Positions 34,203-42,792 of a stretch of DNA of 64,000 nucleotides are shown one piece after another (the first letter of the stretch is position 1; each line of letters starts with the position of its first letter). The notes below the pieces were generated by a model. It had not been told where the DNA came from. It did not search any database and saw only the letters and a list, made by a program, of their open reading frames with translations. A program made the translations under genes and the position numbers. The stretch comes from DATKAS01 sp963733765. GTDB taxonomy: Bacteria > Actinomycetota > Acidimicrobiia > Acidimicrobiales > DATKAS01. The DNA is taken from NCBI GenBank assembly GCA_963733765.1, contig CAVTEI010000003.1:496001-560000 (forward strand), read 5' to 3'.

Positions 34203-34232
34203 CCCGCTGATGCCCGCTGATGCCCGCTGATG
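34203..34232. repeat. Three 10-bp tandem repeats
   Basis: CCCGCTGATG occurs three times head to tail, one DNA turn apart, in the gap between the ArsR promoter and the desaturase gene. A fourth partial copy follows. The helical spacing could allow side-by-side protein binding, but replication slippage explains it equally well. Confidence 0.5.
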
Positions 34233-34266
34233 CCCGGCGGATCCCGGGCGGTACTGTCACAGGACC

Positions 34267-34340
34267 GCGCCGGGTCACTCCGGCGCACTTCGTGCGGCTC
34301 TAGCCCTTGGTCGCGTGGTCCGTTCCGGCTCGGAACGGAC
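34267..34340 (+). other. Two hairpins upstream of the desaturase gene
   Basis: GCGCCGG-N6-CCGGCGC (34267-34286) and GTCCGTTCC-GGCTC-GGAACGGAC (34318-34340) are perfect stems of 7 and 9 bp. The second ends 22 bases before the desaturase ATG, so it could be a leader structure or the operator of a regulator of membrane fluidity. Confidence 0.45.
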
Positions 34341-34362
34341 GGAATCGTCACCAGGAGCGCTC

Positions 34363-35307
34363 ATGCCCACCGACCTTCTCCCGGCACCAAGCACGATCGC
34401 CGCGCTCCCCGAGCCTCCCCCGGGCGCTCCCGCGCCGGTCGGCGGGGCCGAAAAGTGCGTCACCGCCCTCATCGTGGCCGCGCCATTCGGCGCGTTGCTC
34501 TACGCCGTGGTCGCCCTCTGGGGACACGGGATCCACACCCGCGACGTGGTGCTCGCGGTTGTTCTCTTCTTTCTCGTCGGCCACGGCATCACGATCGGCT
34601 TTCATCGATTGCTCGCGCATCGTGCGTTCGTCGCCGTTCGTCCGCTCAAGCTCGCGCTCATCGGAGCGGGTTCGATGGCCTTCGAGGGCGGCCCCATCGG
34701 CTGGGTCGCGGACCATCGCCGCCATCACGTGTTCTCCGACGCCGACGGTGATCCCCATTCACCGCACGGAGCTCGGCCCCCGTTGCGCGGGCTGTGGCAC
34801 GCGCACGTCGGTTGGCTCTTCCACCACGAGCCGACCTCGTGGCCGCGACACGCGAGCGACCTCATGGCCGACCGCGATCTCGTCGTGATGAACGCGCTGT
34901 TCCCCGTGTGGTGCGTCGCCTCGCTCGCCATTCCGTTCGGGCTCGGTTGGATCTTGGGCGGCAACGTCGGAGCCGCGCTCAGCGCGCTGCTGTGGGCCGG
35001 TGGTGTGCGCATCTTCCTCGTGCACCACGTGACGTGGAGCATCAACTCGTTGTGTCACGTGTACGGTCGCCGACCGTTCGTCACGACTGATCGCAGCACG
35101 AACGTCCCCGCTCTCGCGGTGTTCACGATGGGCGAGTCGTGGCACAACGGCCATCACACGTTCCCGCGATCGGCGCGACACGGCCTGCTGCCACACGAGT
35201 GGGACACATCCGCTCGCGCGATTCGATGCTTCGAACAGCTCGGTTGGGCGACCGATGTTCACTGGCCGACACAGGCCGCACTCGCACGACGCCGATCGTC
35301 AGGCTGA
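34363..35307 (+). CDS. Membrane fatty-acid (acyl-CoA delta-9 type) desaturase
   Basis: A 314-residue di-iron membrane enzyme that introduces a cis double bond in acyl chains with O2 and electrons from a ferredoxin or cytochrome b5-like partner. All three histidine boxes are present: HRLLAH, HRRHH (in VADHRRHHVFSDADGDPH) and HNGHH (in GESWHNGHHTFPRSARHG). Four hydrophobic spans surround them. Lacks a fused cytochrome b5 domain. ATG 34363 with AGGAG 10 bases upstream. Normal length for bacterial acyl-CoA desaturases. Confidence 0.93.
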   Translation: MPTDLLPAPSTIAALPEPPPGAPAPVGGAEKCVTALIVAAPFGALLYAVVALWGHGIHTRDVVLAVVLFFLVGHGITIGFHRLLAHRAFVAVRPLKLALIGAGSMAFEGGPIGWVADHRRHHVFSDADGDPHSPHGARPPLRGLWHAHVGWLFHHEPTSWPRHASDLMADRDLVVMNALFPVWCVASLAIPFGLGWILGGNVGAALSALLWAGGVRIFLVHHVTWSINSLCHVYGRRPFVTTDRSTNVPALAVFTMGESWHNGHHTFPRSARHGLLPHEWDTSARAIRCFEQLGWATDVHWPTQAALARRRSSG

Positions 35308-36271
35308 GCCGGCCTCGATCTGAGCGACGAGCGCCAGGATCTGCTCGACGACCTGCTCGCTGCGCTCGAAGGGCAACATGTGTCCCGCGCCTTCGAATAC
35401 CTCCATGCGAGCGCCGGGGATCAGCGCGACCGTCCGTCTCGAATCGGCGGGGGGGACGACCGCGTCGGCCGCTCCGACCAACACGAGAACGGGCACGTCG
35501 ACTCGTGACAGCGCCCGAGTCAGATCGATCCCGAGCAGGCGACGGGCGAAGCCTCGACGGCGTTCGACGGGGCTGTCGATGCCGATCGTCAGCGCCGCGT
35601 TGACATGACTTCGTGTTGGCTCGGGCCCGAAGTTGGCGCGCGCCAGCACGAGCCCGTGACGAGGATGGCGTCCCAGCCGCTCGAGAAACCGCAAGTCGAG
35701 TGCGGTCACCTTCGCGCGGGTCACCGGCCGGTCCGCCGGCCCGCGTCCCGAGCTGTTGACCAGCACGATCGCGGCGACTCGTTCGGCGACGGTCTCGGGG
35801 GAGTCGATCGCGAGGCCGAGGGCGACGCCGCCCCCCATCGAATGGCCGACGACGACCGTGTCGCGGAGGTCGAGCGCGTCCAGAACGGTGGCCGTGTCTC
35901 GGACGAGCCCCGAGAACCCGAACAGCGGTGGTACCGGAGACGACCGGCCGAAGCCCCGTTGGTCCATTGCGATCACACGGGCAGCCCGCGGCCGCCAACG
36001 GGCCGGCCATCAACGAGAACGTCCGCATCGACGCGCCGTGTCCATGGAGTAGCAGCACAGGGCGACCCGACCCACATTCTTCGACGTGGAGGTGTCCGCC
36101 ATCGCCGGTGTCGACCACATGCGTCTGCGCACCGGGAAAGCGGAACTCGCGATCAGCGTCGGGGTCGGGCCTGGCAGAGAGCTGGAGCAACACCCGGAGC
36201 TCGTAGAGGACCAAGCACCCGACCACGATCGCGGTGGCACACATCGGCACCATCACGCGTCGTCGGTGCAC
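35299..36271 (-). CDS. Membrane-anchored alpha/beta hydrolase, interrupted by one extra base
   Basis: An alpha/beta-fold hydrolase with an N-terminal membrane anchor (MVPMCATAIVVGCLVLYELR). First part: VVDTGDGGHLHVEECGSG, PVLLLHGHGASMRTF. The frame breaks at about 35983; deleting one base joins GPLAAAGC to RVIAMDQRGFGRSS, followed by the nucleophile elbow VVGHSMGGGVAL, the acid strand DVPVLVLVGAADAVVPP and catalytic His in EGAGHMLPFERSEQV. GTG 36269-36271 with GAGG upstream is the likely start. Convergent with the desaturase, overlapping it by 9 bases. Substrate unknown. Confidence 0.82.
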
Positions 36272-36358
36272 CAAGCCATCCTCTGCGGCGTCCTCGGGAG
36301 CTGTCCGCTCGACGAGCCCGCACGCGGGCACCGACGCTATCGGCTAGCCATCAGGTAC

Positions 36359-37234
36359 ATGAGAATTGGTGTCGTCTTCCCCCAGACCGAGCTCGGCGGC
36401 GACGTTGGTGCCGTACGCGCCTACGCCGAAGCGGTCGACGGTCTCGGCTACGAGCATGTCCTGGCGTACGACCATGTGCTCGGCGCCGACCCGTCGGTGC
36501 ACGAGAACTGGCGCGGGCCCTACGACCTGTCGACGACGTTCCACGAGCCGTTCGTGCTGTTCGGATTCCTCGCCGGCATCGTCCCGTCACTCGAGCTCGT
36601 CTCGGGCGTCATCATCCTCCCCCAGCGACAGACCGCCCTCGTGGCGAAGCAAGCGGCTGAGATCGACCTCCTCACCGGGGGTCAGTTCCGGCTCGGGGTC
36701 GGCGTGGGCTGGAACCACGTCGAGTACGAAGCGCTCGGCCAGCGCTTCGACCAGCGCGGCCGGCGCGAGTCGGAGCAGATCGAGCTCATGCGGCGACTCT
36801 GGACCGAGCCCTCAGTCACGTTCCGCGGCGAGTTCGACACGATCACGGGCGCTGGTCTCGCACCCATGCCGATCCAACGCCCGATCCCCGTGTGGCTCGG
36901 CGGTCGGTCCGACCCCACCTACCGACGCATCGGTCGCCTCGCCGAGGGATGGTTCCCACAGGTCCGGCCGGGAGAGGACCTCGACCACGCCCTCTCTGTG
37001 ATCCGCGAGTCGGCCTCGGCCGCCGGACGAGACGCCTCGGCGATCGGCATGGAAGGACGCGCGAGCTGGAGCGACGACGACCCCGACAAGTTCGTCCGCC
37101 AGGTCGAGAGGTGGCGGGCCGTCGGGTCCACCCACCTCGGCATCGACACGATGTATTCGGGCCAGGTGACCGTCGACGATCACATCGCCGCGCTCACGCG
37201 CGCCGCGGAGCTCGTCGGTGTCAGCTCACGCTGA
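36359..37234 (+). CDS. LLM-class (probable F420-dependent) oxidoreductase
   Basis: A 291-residue TIM-barrel flavin enzyme of the bacterial luciferase-like superfamily. It begins MRIGVVFPQTELGGDVGAVR, has VLAYDHVLGADP, LVSGVIILPQRQTALVAKQA, DLLTGGQFRLGVGVGWNHVE and PIPVWLGGRSDPTYRRIGRL. This arrangement (TIGR03619-type) usually binds coenzyme F420. Substrate unknown. ATG 36359 gives the conserved first strand at once. The gene is divergent from the hydrolase. Confidence 0.9.
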   Translation: MRIGVVFPQTELGGDVGAVRAYAEAVDGLGYEHVLAYDHVLGADPSVHENWRGPYDLSTTFHEPFVLFGFLAGIVPSLELVSGVIILPQRQTALVAKQAAEIDLLTGGQFRLGVGVGWNHVEYEALGQRFDQRGRRESEQIELMRRLWTEPSVTFRGEFDTITGAGLAPMPIQRPIPVWLGGRSDPTYRRIGRLAEGWFPQVRPGEDLDHALSVIRESASAAGRDASAIGMEGRASWSDDDPDKFVRQVERWRAVGSTHLGIDTMYSGQVTVDDHIAALTRAAELVGVSSR

Positions 37235-37240
37235 CGCGAC

Positions 37241-37483
37241 TCACTGCTGGTAGCCCTCGACCATGCCTTCGGGCCGCACCTGTGCTCCCTCGGGATCCTC
37301 GCCTGCGTTCCGCCGCGCCCGACGCTGGCGCAGTAGGTCCCAACACTGGTCGAGCGCGACCTCGATCTCCTGAAGGCGCCGAAGCTCTTCGTCCGACGGT
37401 GCCGTGCCCGCGTGGGCACGTTCCAACGCGTGTTCGTCTTCGACAAGGGCGCTGATACGCCGCACGATCTCGGTCTCATCCAT
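37241..37483 (-). CDS. DUF2630 family small protein
   Basis: An 80-residue helical protein matching the DUF2630 pattern: I-x-x-R-I-x-x-L-V-E-D-E-H near the start, DEELRRLQEIEVALDQCWDL in the middle and the end VRPEGMVEGYQQ. Common and single-copy in actinobacteria; function unknown. GAGGAG lies 9 bases before ATG. Overlaps the upstream gene by 8 bases. Confidence 0.88.
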   Translation of the reverse strand: MDETEIVRRISALVEDEHALERAHAGTAPSDEELRRLQEIEVALDQCWDLLRQRRARRNAGEDPEGAQVRPEGMVEGYQQ

Positions 37484-38459
37484 GGCGCGTCTCCTCAATG
37501 TCGGGGGCAATGTGCGACCGGCCGAGGACTGCGCCGTCGCGCAGCACCGACACGGGTCCGTCCTCGCTCACCGCGATGACAGTGGCGGCCGGGTCGTCGC
37601 GGCTGTAGCGGCGACCGGACGTGTGACGAGTCCCGCCGAGCGCGTCGACGGTCTCCTCCGCGGTCGTGCTCGGGATGAGCCGCACGCCGAGGCGACGCAG
37701 GACACCGCGTTGATCGAAGATCGCCGCGCCGTCGACTTGCGAGAGCGAGTGGCGGAGCGCGGCGAGATGCGTCGGACGGCGGATGTCGAGCGGAGGCGGC
37801 GTCGGCAGACGGTCCTCGACGGGCGGGCCGCCATCCGCCTCCGGTCGGTACACGAGGAGTGCCCCGATGCCCATCGATCCGAGGTCGTGGACCGCGAACT
37901 CGAGCATCGCCGTCAGCACATCGGGATCACCCTGCGCGCCGCCCGCCGTGACTGCCGCGATCCAGGTGTCGACGGGAGGTTCGTAGTGCCAGCCGTAACC
38001 GTCCCAGCGCGCGACGCCGAACGGGCCCACGACCCGGACGGCCCCCCCGGGGTGGCGTTGCACGAGGGACGCTTCGAACGCGTCGGCCAAGACGACCAGA
38101 TCGCGCTCCGATCCGGCCGGCCGATCGAAGATCACCCACTCGTTGTCATCGTCGACGCGGCGCAGCAGCCAGCTCGACAGCCCGTCGGCGAACCGACGGG
38201 CTGCGGGCAGAGGCTGATGATCGAGGGGCTTCCGGGTGATCTCGAGCCCACTCGTCTCTGACCAGTGGCTGGGATCAGCGAGCGGCTCGACGATCGTCCC
38301 GCTGCTCGGCACCCGGCGCTCGTGCACCGGAGGCCTCAGCGCGAGGTCGATCTCTTCGAGCAACAGGTCCCGGACTCGGCCCGACGTGTCCCAGCGGACA
38401 CCACTCTCCTCGAGCTCCTCGGCGAGACGGCGGCGCCGCCTCGCCCCGGCGTCAGGCAT
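37476..38459 (-). CDS. DAC-domain protein (candidate diadenylate cyclase)
   Basis: A 327-residue protein whose C-terminal part (about 180-310) is a DisA_N/DAC domain, the domain that makes cyclic di-AMP. The two signature motifs are present: VDGAAIFDQRG with D-G-A at 243-245 and GTRHTSGRRYSRDDP with R-H at 278-279. The N-terminal 170 residues are a separate, unrecognised domain with basic first helix. It lacks the helix-hairpin-helix DNA-binding region of DisA and the membrane helices of CdaA, so it is a different architecture. Followed by the DUF2630 gene with an 8-base overlap. Confidence 0.82.
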   Translation of the reverse strand: MPDAGARRRRRLAEELEESGVRWDTSGRVRDLLLEEIDLALRPPVHERRVPSSGTIVEPLADPSHWSETSGLEITRKPLDHQPLPAARRFADGLSSWLLRRVDDDNEWVIFDRPAGSERDLVVLADAFEASLVQRHPGGAVRVVGPFGVARWDGYGWHYEPPVDTWIAAVTAGGAQGDPDVLTAMLEFAVHDLGSMGIGALLVYRPEADGGPPVEDRLPTPPPLDIRRPTHLAALRHSLSQVDGAAIFDQRGVLRRLGVRLIPSTTAEETVDALGGTRHTSGRRYSRDDPAATVIAVSEDGPVSVLRDGAVLGRSHIAPDIEETRHG

Positions 38460-38512
38460 GGCCGGGACGCTATCCCCGAGATCGGGTGGCACCTACCGGG
38501 CGTCGCGCCGCT

Positions 38513-39082
38513 TCACTCGGCCGCGGGAGCGACGAACTGCACGTCGAGTTCGATCTTGACGACGTCGGCAAGGGCGAGGCGGTCGCCGCCGAGCGGCAGG
38601 AGGCCGAAGTCGATACCGAACTCGCTGCGGCGCAGCTCGCCTTGCCCGCTGAAACCTGCGTGCAGCTCCTTGCCCATGTACTCCTCGACGCCGTGGAACT
38701 CGACCGGGAGCTCGAGCCGGCGGGTGATCCCGTTGAGCGTGAGGTCGCCCGCCATCACGTAGCCGTCATCAAACGGAGTGACCGACGTGCTCACGAACTG
38801 CATCTGCGGATTTGTCTCCACGTCGAAGAAGTCGGTGGAGCGGAGATGGGCGTCGCGGTCGGGGTGGTTGGTGTCGACCGAGCTCAGATCGACGGTGGCC
38901 GTCACCCGGATGTCGCTGGGATTGGGGCCGACCTCGAGGGTGGCGTCGAAGCGGTCGAAGCGGCCGCGCACCTTGGAGATCCCGAGGTGGCGGATCGAGA
39001 AGGTCACGGCGGAGTGGCTGGGGTCCAGCGTCCACGTGCCGGTCGTCAGGGCTGGGCGGTCAATCGTGCTGGGGGTAGTCAT
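38513..39082 (-). CDS. YceI family protein
   Basis: A 189-residue cytoplasmic YceI: GTWTLDPSHSAVTFSIRHLG, KVRGRFDRFDATLEVG, VDLSSVDTNHPDRDAHLRST, FFDVE, MAGDLTLNGITRRLELPVEF and FGIDFGLLPLGGDRLALADV. It binds an isoprenoid-like ligand in relatives. The classical D-x-H-L-R/K-S segment is intact, unlike in the 12.9-kb YceI. Divergent from an HxlR regulator with an inverted repeat between them. Confidence 0.93.
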   Translation of the reverse strand: MTTPSTIDRPALTTGTWTLDPSHSAVTFSIRHLGISKVRGRFDRFDATLEVGPNPSDIRVTATVDLSSVDTNHPDRDAHLRSTDFFDVETNPQMQFVSTSVTPFDDGYVMAGDLTLNGITRRLELPVEFHGVEEYMGKELHAGFSGQGELRRSEFGIDFGLLPLGGDRLALADVVKIELDVQFVAPAAE

Positions 39083-39095
39083 CGTTCCTCCTAGT

Positions 39096-39122
39096 AACTG
39101 AGTTCATAAACAGAAGTCAGTT
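39096..39122. promoter_or_regulatory. Inverted repeat between YceI and HxlR genes
   Basis: AACTGA (39096-39101) and TCAGTT (39117-39122) are inverted about an A/T-rich 15-base centre in the 82-base divergent gap. HxlR dimers bind such spaced repeats, so this is the likely operator for both genes. Confidence 0.5.
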
Positions 39123-39164
39123 CTCTCTTGTTCCTGACCCCATCATCTGTCACTATTGAGATCG

Positions 39165-39626
39165 ATGGAAGACGGCACTTCTGCGTCACCGAGTCACACC
39201 GAGGGAACCCGCGAGGGAACCAACGACTGGTGGGAGCGAGCGCGTCTCTCGGGCGCGTGTCAGACCCGGGGAACCCTCGACCTGATCGGTGACAAGTGGT
39301 CGTTGCTCGTCATCGGGCTGCTCGGGCAAGGCCGGCGCCGGTTCAGCGAGCTCAAGCGCGAGATCGAGGACATCAGCCAGCGCATGCTGACCCTCACGCT
39401 CCGCCACCTCGAACGGGAGGGGCTCGTCGAACGGACCGTCTTCCCTGTCGTCCCGCCGAGGGTCGACTACGAGCTGACGGATCTGGGACGCACACTTCTC
39501 GAGACGGTGCAATCCCTCATCGACTGGGCGATCGCGAACAACGAGCGCATCGTCGCTGCCCGGGCGCGGTACGACGCCGAGCACGCGGCACCGGGCGACT
39601 CACCGGCGGCGCAACGATCGGCCTGA
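39165..39626 (+). CDS. HxlR-family transcriptional regulator
   Basis: A 153-residue winged-helix regulator: TRGTLDLIGDKWSLLVIGLL, RRFSELKREIEDISQRMLTL, LRHLEREGLVERTVFPVVPP, VDYELTDLGRTLLETVQSL. HxlR proteins sense electrophiles or small ligands; a cysteine in LSGACQTRGT precedes the fold, at the usual redox position. ATG 39165 is used. Divergent from a YceI gene, paralleling the PadR-YceI arrangement at 13 kb. Confidence 0.93.
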   Translation: MEDGTSASPSHTEGTREGTNDWWERARLSGACQTRGTLDLIGDKWSLLVIGLLGQGRRRFSELKREIEDISQRMLTLTLRHLEREGLVERTVFPVVPPRVDYELTDLGRTLLETVQSLIDWAIANNERIVAARARYDAEHAAPGDSPAAQRSA

Positions 39627-39640
39627 GTCCGGCCCCCTGA

Positions 39641-40051
39641 TCAGTCCGCGCTGACGGCGTTCGGGCGCGCGATCTCGTAGGTCCGCACCGACTTCACGTC
39701 CGCGAGCACGCGGTCGATCGTCAGGTCTTCGAGGCAGCCGACGAGCTTGAGCTCGCCGTGGCGGCCGAGCGCGGGCCGGAGACGCACGCGGTAACGATCT
39801 CCACCGAGCGACTCGAGGCCGCTGTTGCCATCGACGACCCTCGACGAGGTCTGCGCGGCGCACACCGCCCACAAGGCGTCGGCCGCCGCATCTTGACCGG
39901 GGCCGAACCGGTCCTCGTTGACAGCGACAACGAGCTCGGTGACCGAACCCTCTCGAACCGGATCAGGGCGGCTCTGCGTGAGATCGCTCAGCTCGCCGAT
40001 CGCGACCACCGCGACGACGATCACCGCCACGACGATCGCCAAGCGCTTCAT
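39641..40051 (-). CDS. Membrane-anchored or secreted protein, unknown
   Basis: A 136-residue protein with an N-terminal helix (LAIVVAVIVVAVVAIGEL) followed by an outside domain with two cysteines (LWAVCAAQTSS, LKLVGCLEDLTIDRVL). It ends in RTYEIARPNAVSAD. Not recognised. ATG 40049-40051 overlaps the upstream membrane gene by 4 bases, so it is the third gene of the dikinase operon. Confidence 0.7.
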   Translation of the reverse strand: MKRLAIVVAVIVVAVVAIGELSDLTQSRPDPVREGSVTELVVAVNEDRFGPGQDAAADALWAVCAAQTSSRVVDGNSGLESLGGDRYRVRLRPALGRHGELKLVGCLEDLTIDRVLADVKSVRTYEIARPNAVSAD

Positions 40052-40542
40052 CGCGGTCGGTACGGGTCCACCGGTGCCTCGCCGAGGAGGCCGCCGGGCA
40101 GGGGATGGAGGGAGGACAGCTGGCGAGCCAGGCGCTTGTCCAATCCGGGACCGGCCGTGGCCCGCGCGATGCGGTCGACCATCCACGCGAGCGCCGACAG
40201 CACGGCGCCGGCGCCGAGCAGCACCGGGATGAAGACGTTGGTGTGGGTGCCGTCCATCCACGCAAAGGGGTTCGCGGGCTCGGACGGATGAGCGCGGAGC
40301 TGGCGCAGCACGCGCTCCTCCGTCGCCGCGTCGCGGCGGTCGAGCTCGTCCATGCGATGCCCGAGCTTCGACAATCGGTCGACAAGCGCAGCACCGAGCA
40401 AGCCGATCTCCGCCGCAAGGAAGATGATCCCGGCGACGATCGCGCGGTTCCACTCCCAGCGGTACAGGTACACGAAGACGTACCAACCCGATACGGCCAT
40501 CACCACGCCGGCGAGTGCCACGCCCACCTTTCGCCCGTTCAT
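40048..40542 (-). CDS. Membrane protein, unknown
   Basis: A 164-residue protein with three hydrophobic spans: VGVALAGVVMAVSGWYVFVY, IVAGIIFLAAEIGLLGAALV and VFIPVLLGAGAVLSALAWMV, with a basic/acidic coiled segment (LSKLGHRMDELDRRDAATEE) between the second and third. Function unknown. ATG 40540-40542 overlaps the corrected stop of the dikinase gene as ATGA, indicating translational coupling. Confidence 0.75.
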   Translation of the reverse strand: MNGRKVGVALAGVVMAVSGWYVFVYLYRWEWNRAIVAGIIFLAAEIGLLGAALVDRLSKLGHRMDELDRRDAATEERVLRQLRAHPSEPANPFAWMDGTHTNVFIPVLLGAGAVLSALAWMVDRIARATAGPGLDKRLARQLSSLHPLPGGLLGEAPVDPYRPR

Positions 40543-42637
40543 GCCGCACCCCACTCTCCGTCGGTCAGACCCGACACCTCACCCGTCGTACCGTCGACCA
40601 CCACCCAAGCTCCGGTGCTGAAACGTCTCGGTTGCGTTCGCGAGCCCGACGACCGTTGGCACTCCGTACTCGCGGGCGAGGATCGCCAGGTGCGACAGCA
40701 CGCTGCCGGTCTCCGAGACCAAGCCAGCGAGACCGGGAAGAACCGCGGCGAGGCCGGGGTCGAGCGTGCGGACCACGAGCACGGCGCCTGGCGCCGGAGC
40801 GATGTCGGTGTCCAAGTGGACCGGACCGGCACCGCGCCCACCGCCGGCACCTTTTCCGGCTTCGTCGTCGCGCTGTTGACGAACGGGAACGACGATGCCG
40901 TCGTCGGTCAGGCGGAATGCCGCGGGCAGCGGCGGCCCCGCGCTCGACGCCGCGTCGTAGGTCGAGGGCGACCGTGCCCGGCGAGTCGAGCACCGCCGCC
41001 AGCTCGTCGAGGCGCAGGTTGACGACGTCGCTCGGTGATTCCAACACGCCGCGATCGACGAGCACACGACCGAACGCCAGCGCCGCCCGAGATGTGAGCT
41101 CTTGTACCCATCGCACGCGCAGTCGCAACGACTCTCGCACCGGCACGTCATCTGCCTCGGTGTCGTTGGTTGCCGGCAACGAGGCAGGAGGCGCCGGGAG
41201 CTCGAGGACGGTGCCGATGCGGGGCGGCAGGAGGCTGAGCAGCACGGGATAGCGCGCAACGAGGACCTCGTCGTCGAGGTCGTTGTCGTTCTGGGCGAGG
41301 ATGCGGAGCGCCGCCGACGCGGCGGTCGGGCGATCCGTGGCTTCGACGAGAAGCAGCCCCGCGAGCGCCTCGTGACCGTGCAAGGACGCAAGGGTCTTGT
41401 GGGAGCGACGCAACAGCCGCAGCAGATCCGCTGCGGGCAGGGTCCGCAGGTCTGGCAGCGACCTGAGGTCGCGGTCGACCTCCGCGATCAGATCGTCGGC
41501 CAGCGCGGGAAGCGCGACCTTGAGCCGGCCGACTCGCCATGCCGCCTTCAGCCGGCGCGCGGGTGGGCGGGGATCGAGCTTGGCGAGCACCGAACGGCGC
41601 CGCCGCGTGAGCCCGAGCAAGCCCAGATCGGCCGCGACCCATCCTCCGACGGTCACGACCACGGGGGAGCTCCGGAGGGGGCGTGCCGGCGTGGCGCCCG
41701 CGATCGTGAGTGCCTCACGGAGACCGTCGCGCAGCGGCGCGACCCAAAGGTCCTCCTCGAGCGGACGAAGCGCAAGACCGAACGTCTCGGCGACGGGACC
41801 CGGGCCGAAGACCGGCCCCGTTGCGTCGGCTTCGTCGCCCAGCGCGGTGATCGGCCGGCTCTGCAGGAGGACGAGCGATCCGTTCGCTTCGATGGCCCAC
41901 TCGATGTCTTGCGGAGCGCCGAACGTGAGCCGCGCCTGGCTCGCGAGGCGAGCGAGCGGACGACGCATGCGGCGGCTCCGCAACGCGGCTGGCGCGTCAG
42001 CACTGGCGTCGCGCAGACGGCCGCGAGGCGACAGGGTGAGCTGGGCGCCGTCGACGTGACCGCTCACCAAGCGGTCAGGACCGCCGGGCACCGCGGCGAC
42101 CACGAGTCGGTCCGTGCGTCCGGTGACGGGGTCGGCGCCGAACAGCACGCCACCCCATGCCGGCTGCAAGAAGGGTTGCACGAGCACTGCCATCGGAGCG
42201 TTGTGTCCGGAGCGCGCGACTTCCTGCACGGCGTCGAGGAACGACGGCCACCCCTGCACGTCGAGGATCGAGGTGAACATCCCCGCCATCGATTGGGACG
42301 CGCCATCCTCCTGCGGCGACGACGATCGCACCACCAGCGAGATCCGGCCATCGTCGGAGAGGTGACGCCATGCTTCATGGACGGCGAACGCGTCGGCGCC
42401 CCGAGCGCTTCGCTCGGCGAGCACCCGGGCGCCCTCGACGGTGATGACGAAGCCGGGAAGGGCGGGCAGACTCGCCGCCCGTGCCCGAGCGAGAGATGCG
42501 GCCTTGGCGCCGGCCACGTCGGGGTTCTGGGCCCGGTCGTCGTCGAGGTCGAGGACCGACGTCAGCACCGAGGCCCGCGCGGGAGTGGTGTGGACCCACG
42601 CTCGGCCATACCGCACACCTTGAGGCTCGGACAACAC
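40539..42637 (-). CDS. Rifampin-phosphotransferase-like dikinase (PEP-synthase family), two extra bases
   Basis: A 3-domain phosphotransferase. N-terminal ATP-grasp domain (AGAKAASLARARAASLPALP, VRSSSPQEDGASQSMAGMFT, QDIEWAIEANGSLVLLQSRP), a helical middle of about 280 residues, and a C-terminal swivelling His domain (APAPGAVLVV, GSVLSHLAILAREYGVPTVV) with the phospho-accepting His. No PEP-binding barrel exists, so the layout matches rifampin phosphotransferase-like enzymes. Two single-base insertions, near 40934 and 40625, are needed to be removed to connect GAA-PLPAAFRLTDDGI and ATETF-STGAWVVVDGTTGEV. GTG 42635-42637 with GGGGG upstream is taken as start. The antibiotic role is unproven. 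Confidence 0.82.
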
Positions 42638-42792
42638 AGCTCGCCCCCTACGTCTCTCTCTGTTTCCCTCCAAGTCCCGGCGACGGCGATTCGTCAGCGA
42701 GGTGGCAATTGCAACGTGAATTTTGGGCTACGTCATCCCAAATAGGGGGGTGCGTTCCGTCACAGACGCTCGGTGCGTAACATCACACAGCG

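Noticed and set aside
34203..34232. Possible CRISPR array
   Set aside because: Unit is only 10 bp with no spacers, and the Cas4-like gene elsewhere has no cas neighbours.
42638..42792. Rifampin-associated element or riboswitch upstream of the dikinase
   Set aside because: The known inverted-repeat element was not found; only a weak TTTGGG-N9-CCCAAA dyad at 42722-42742 is present.
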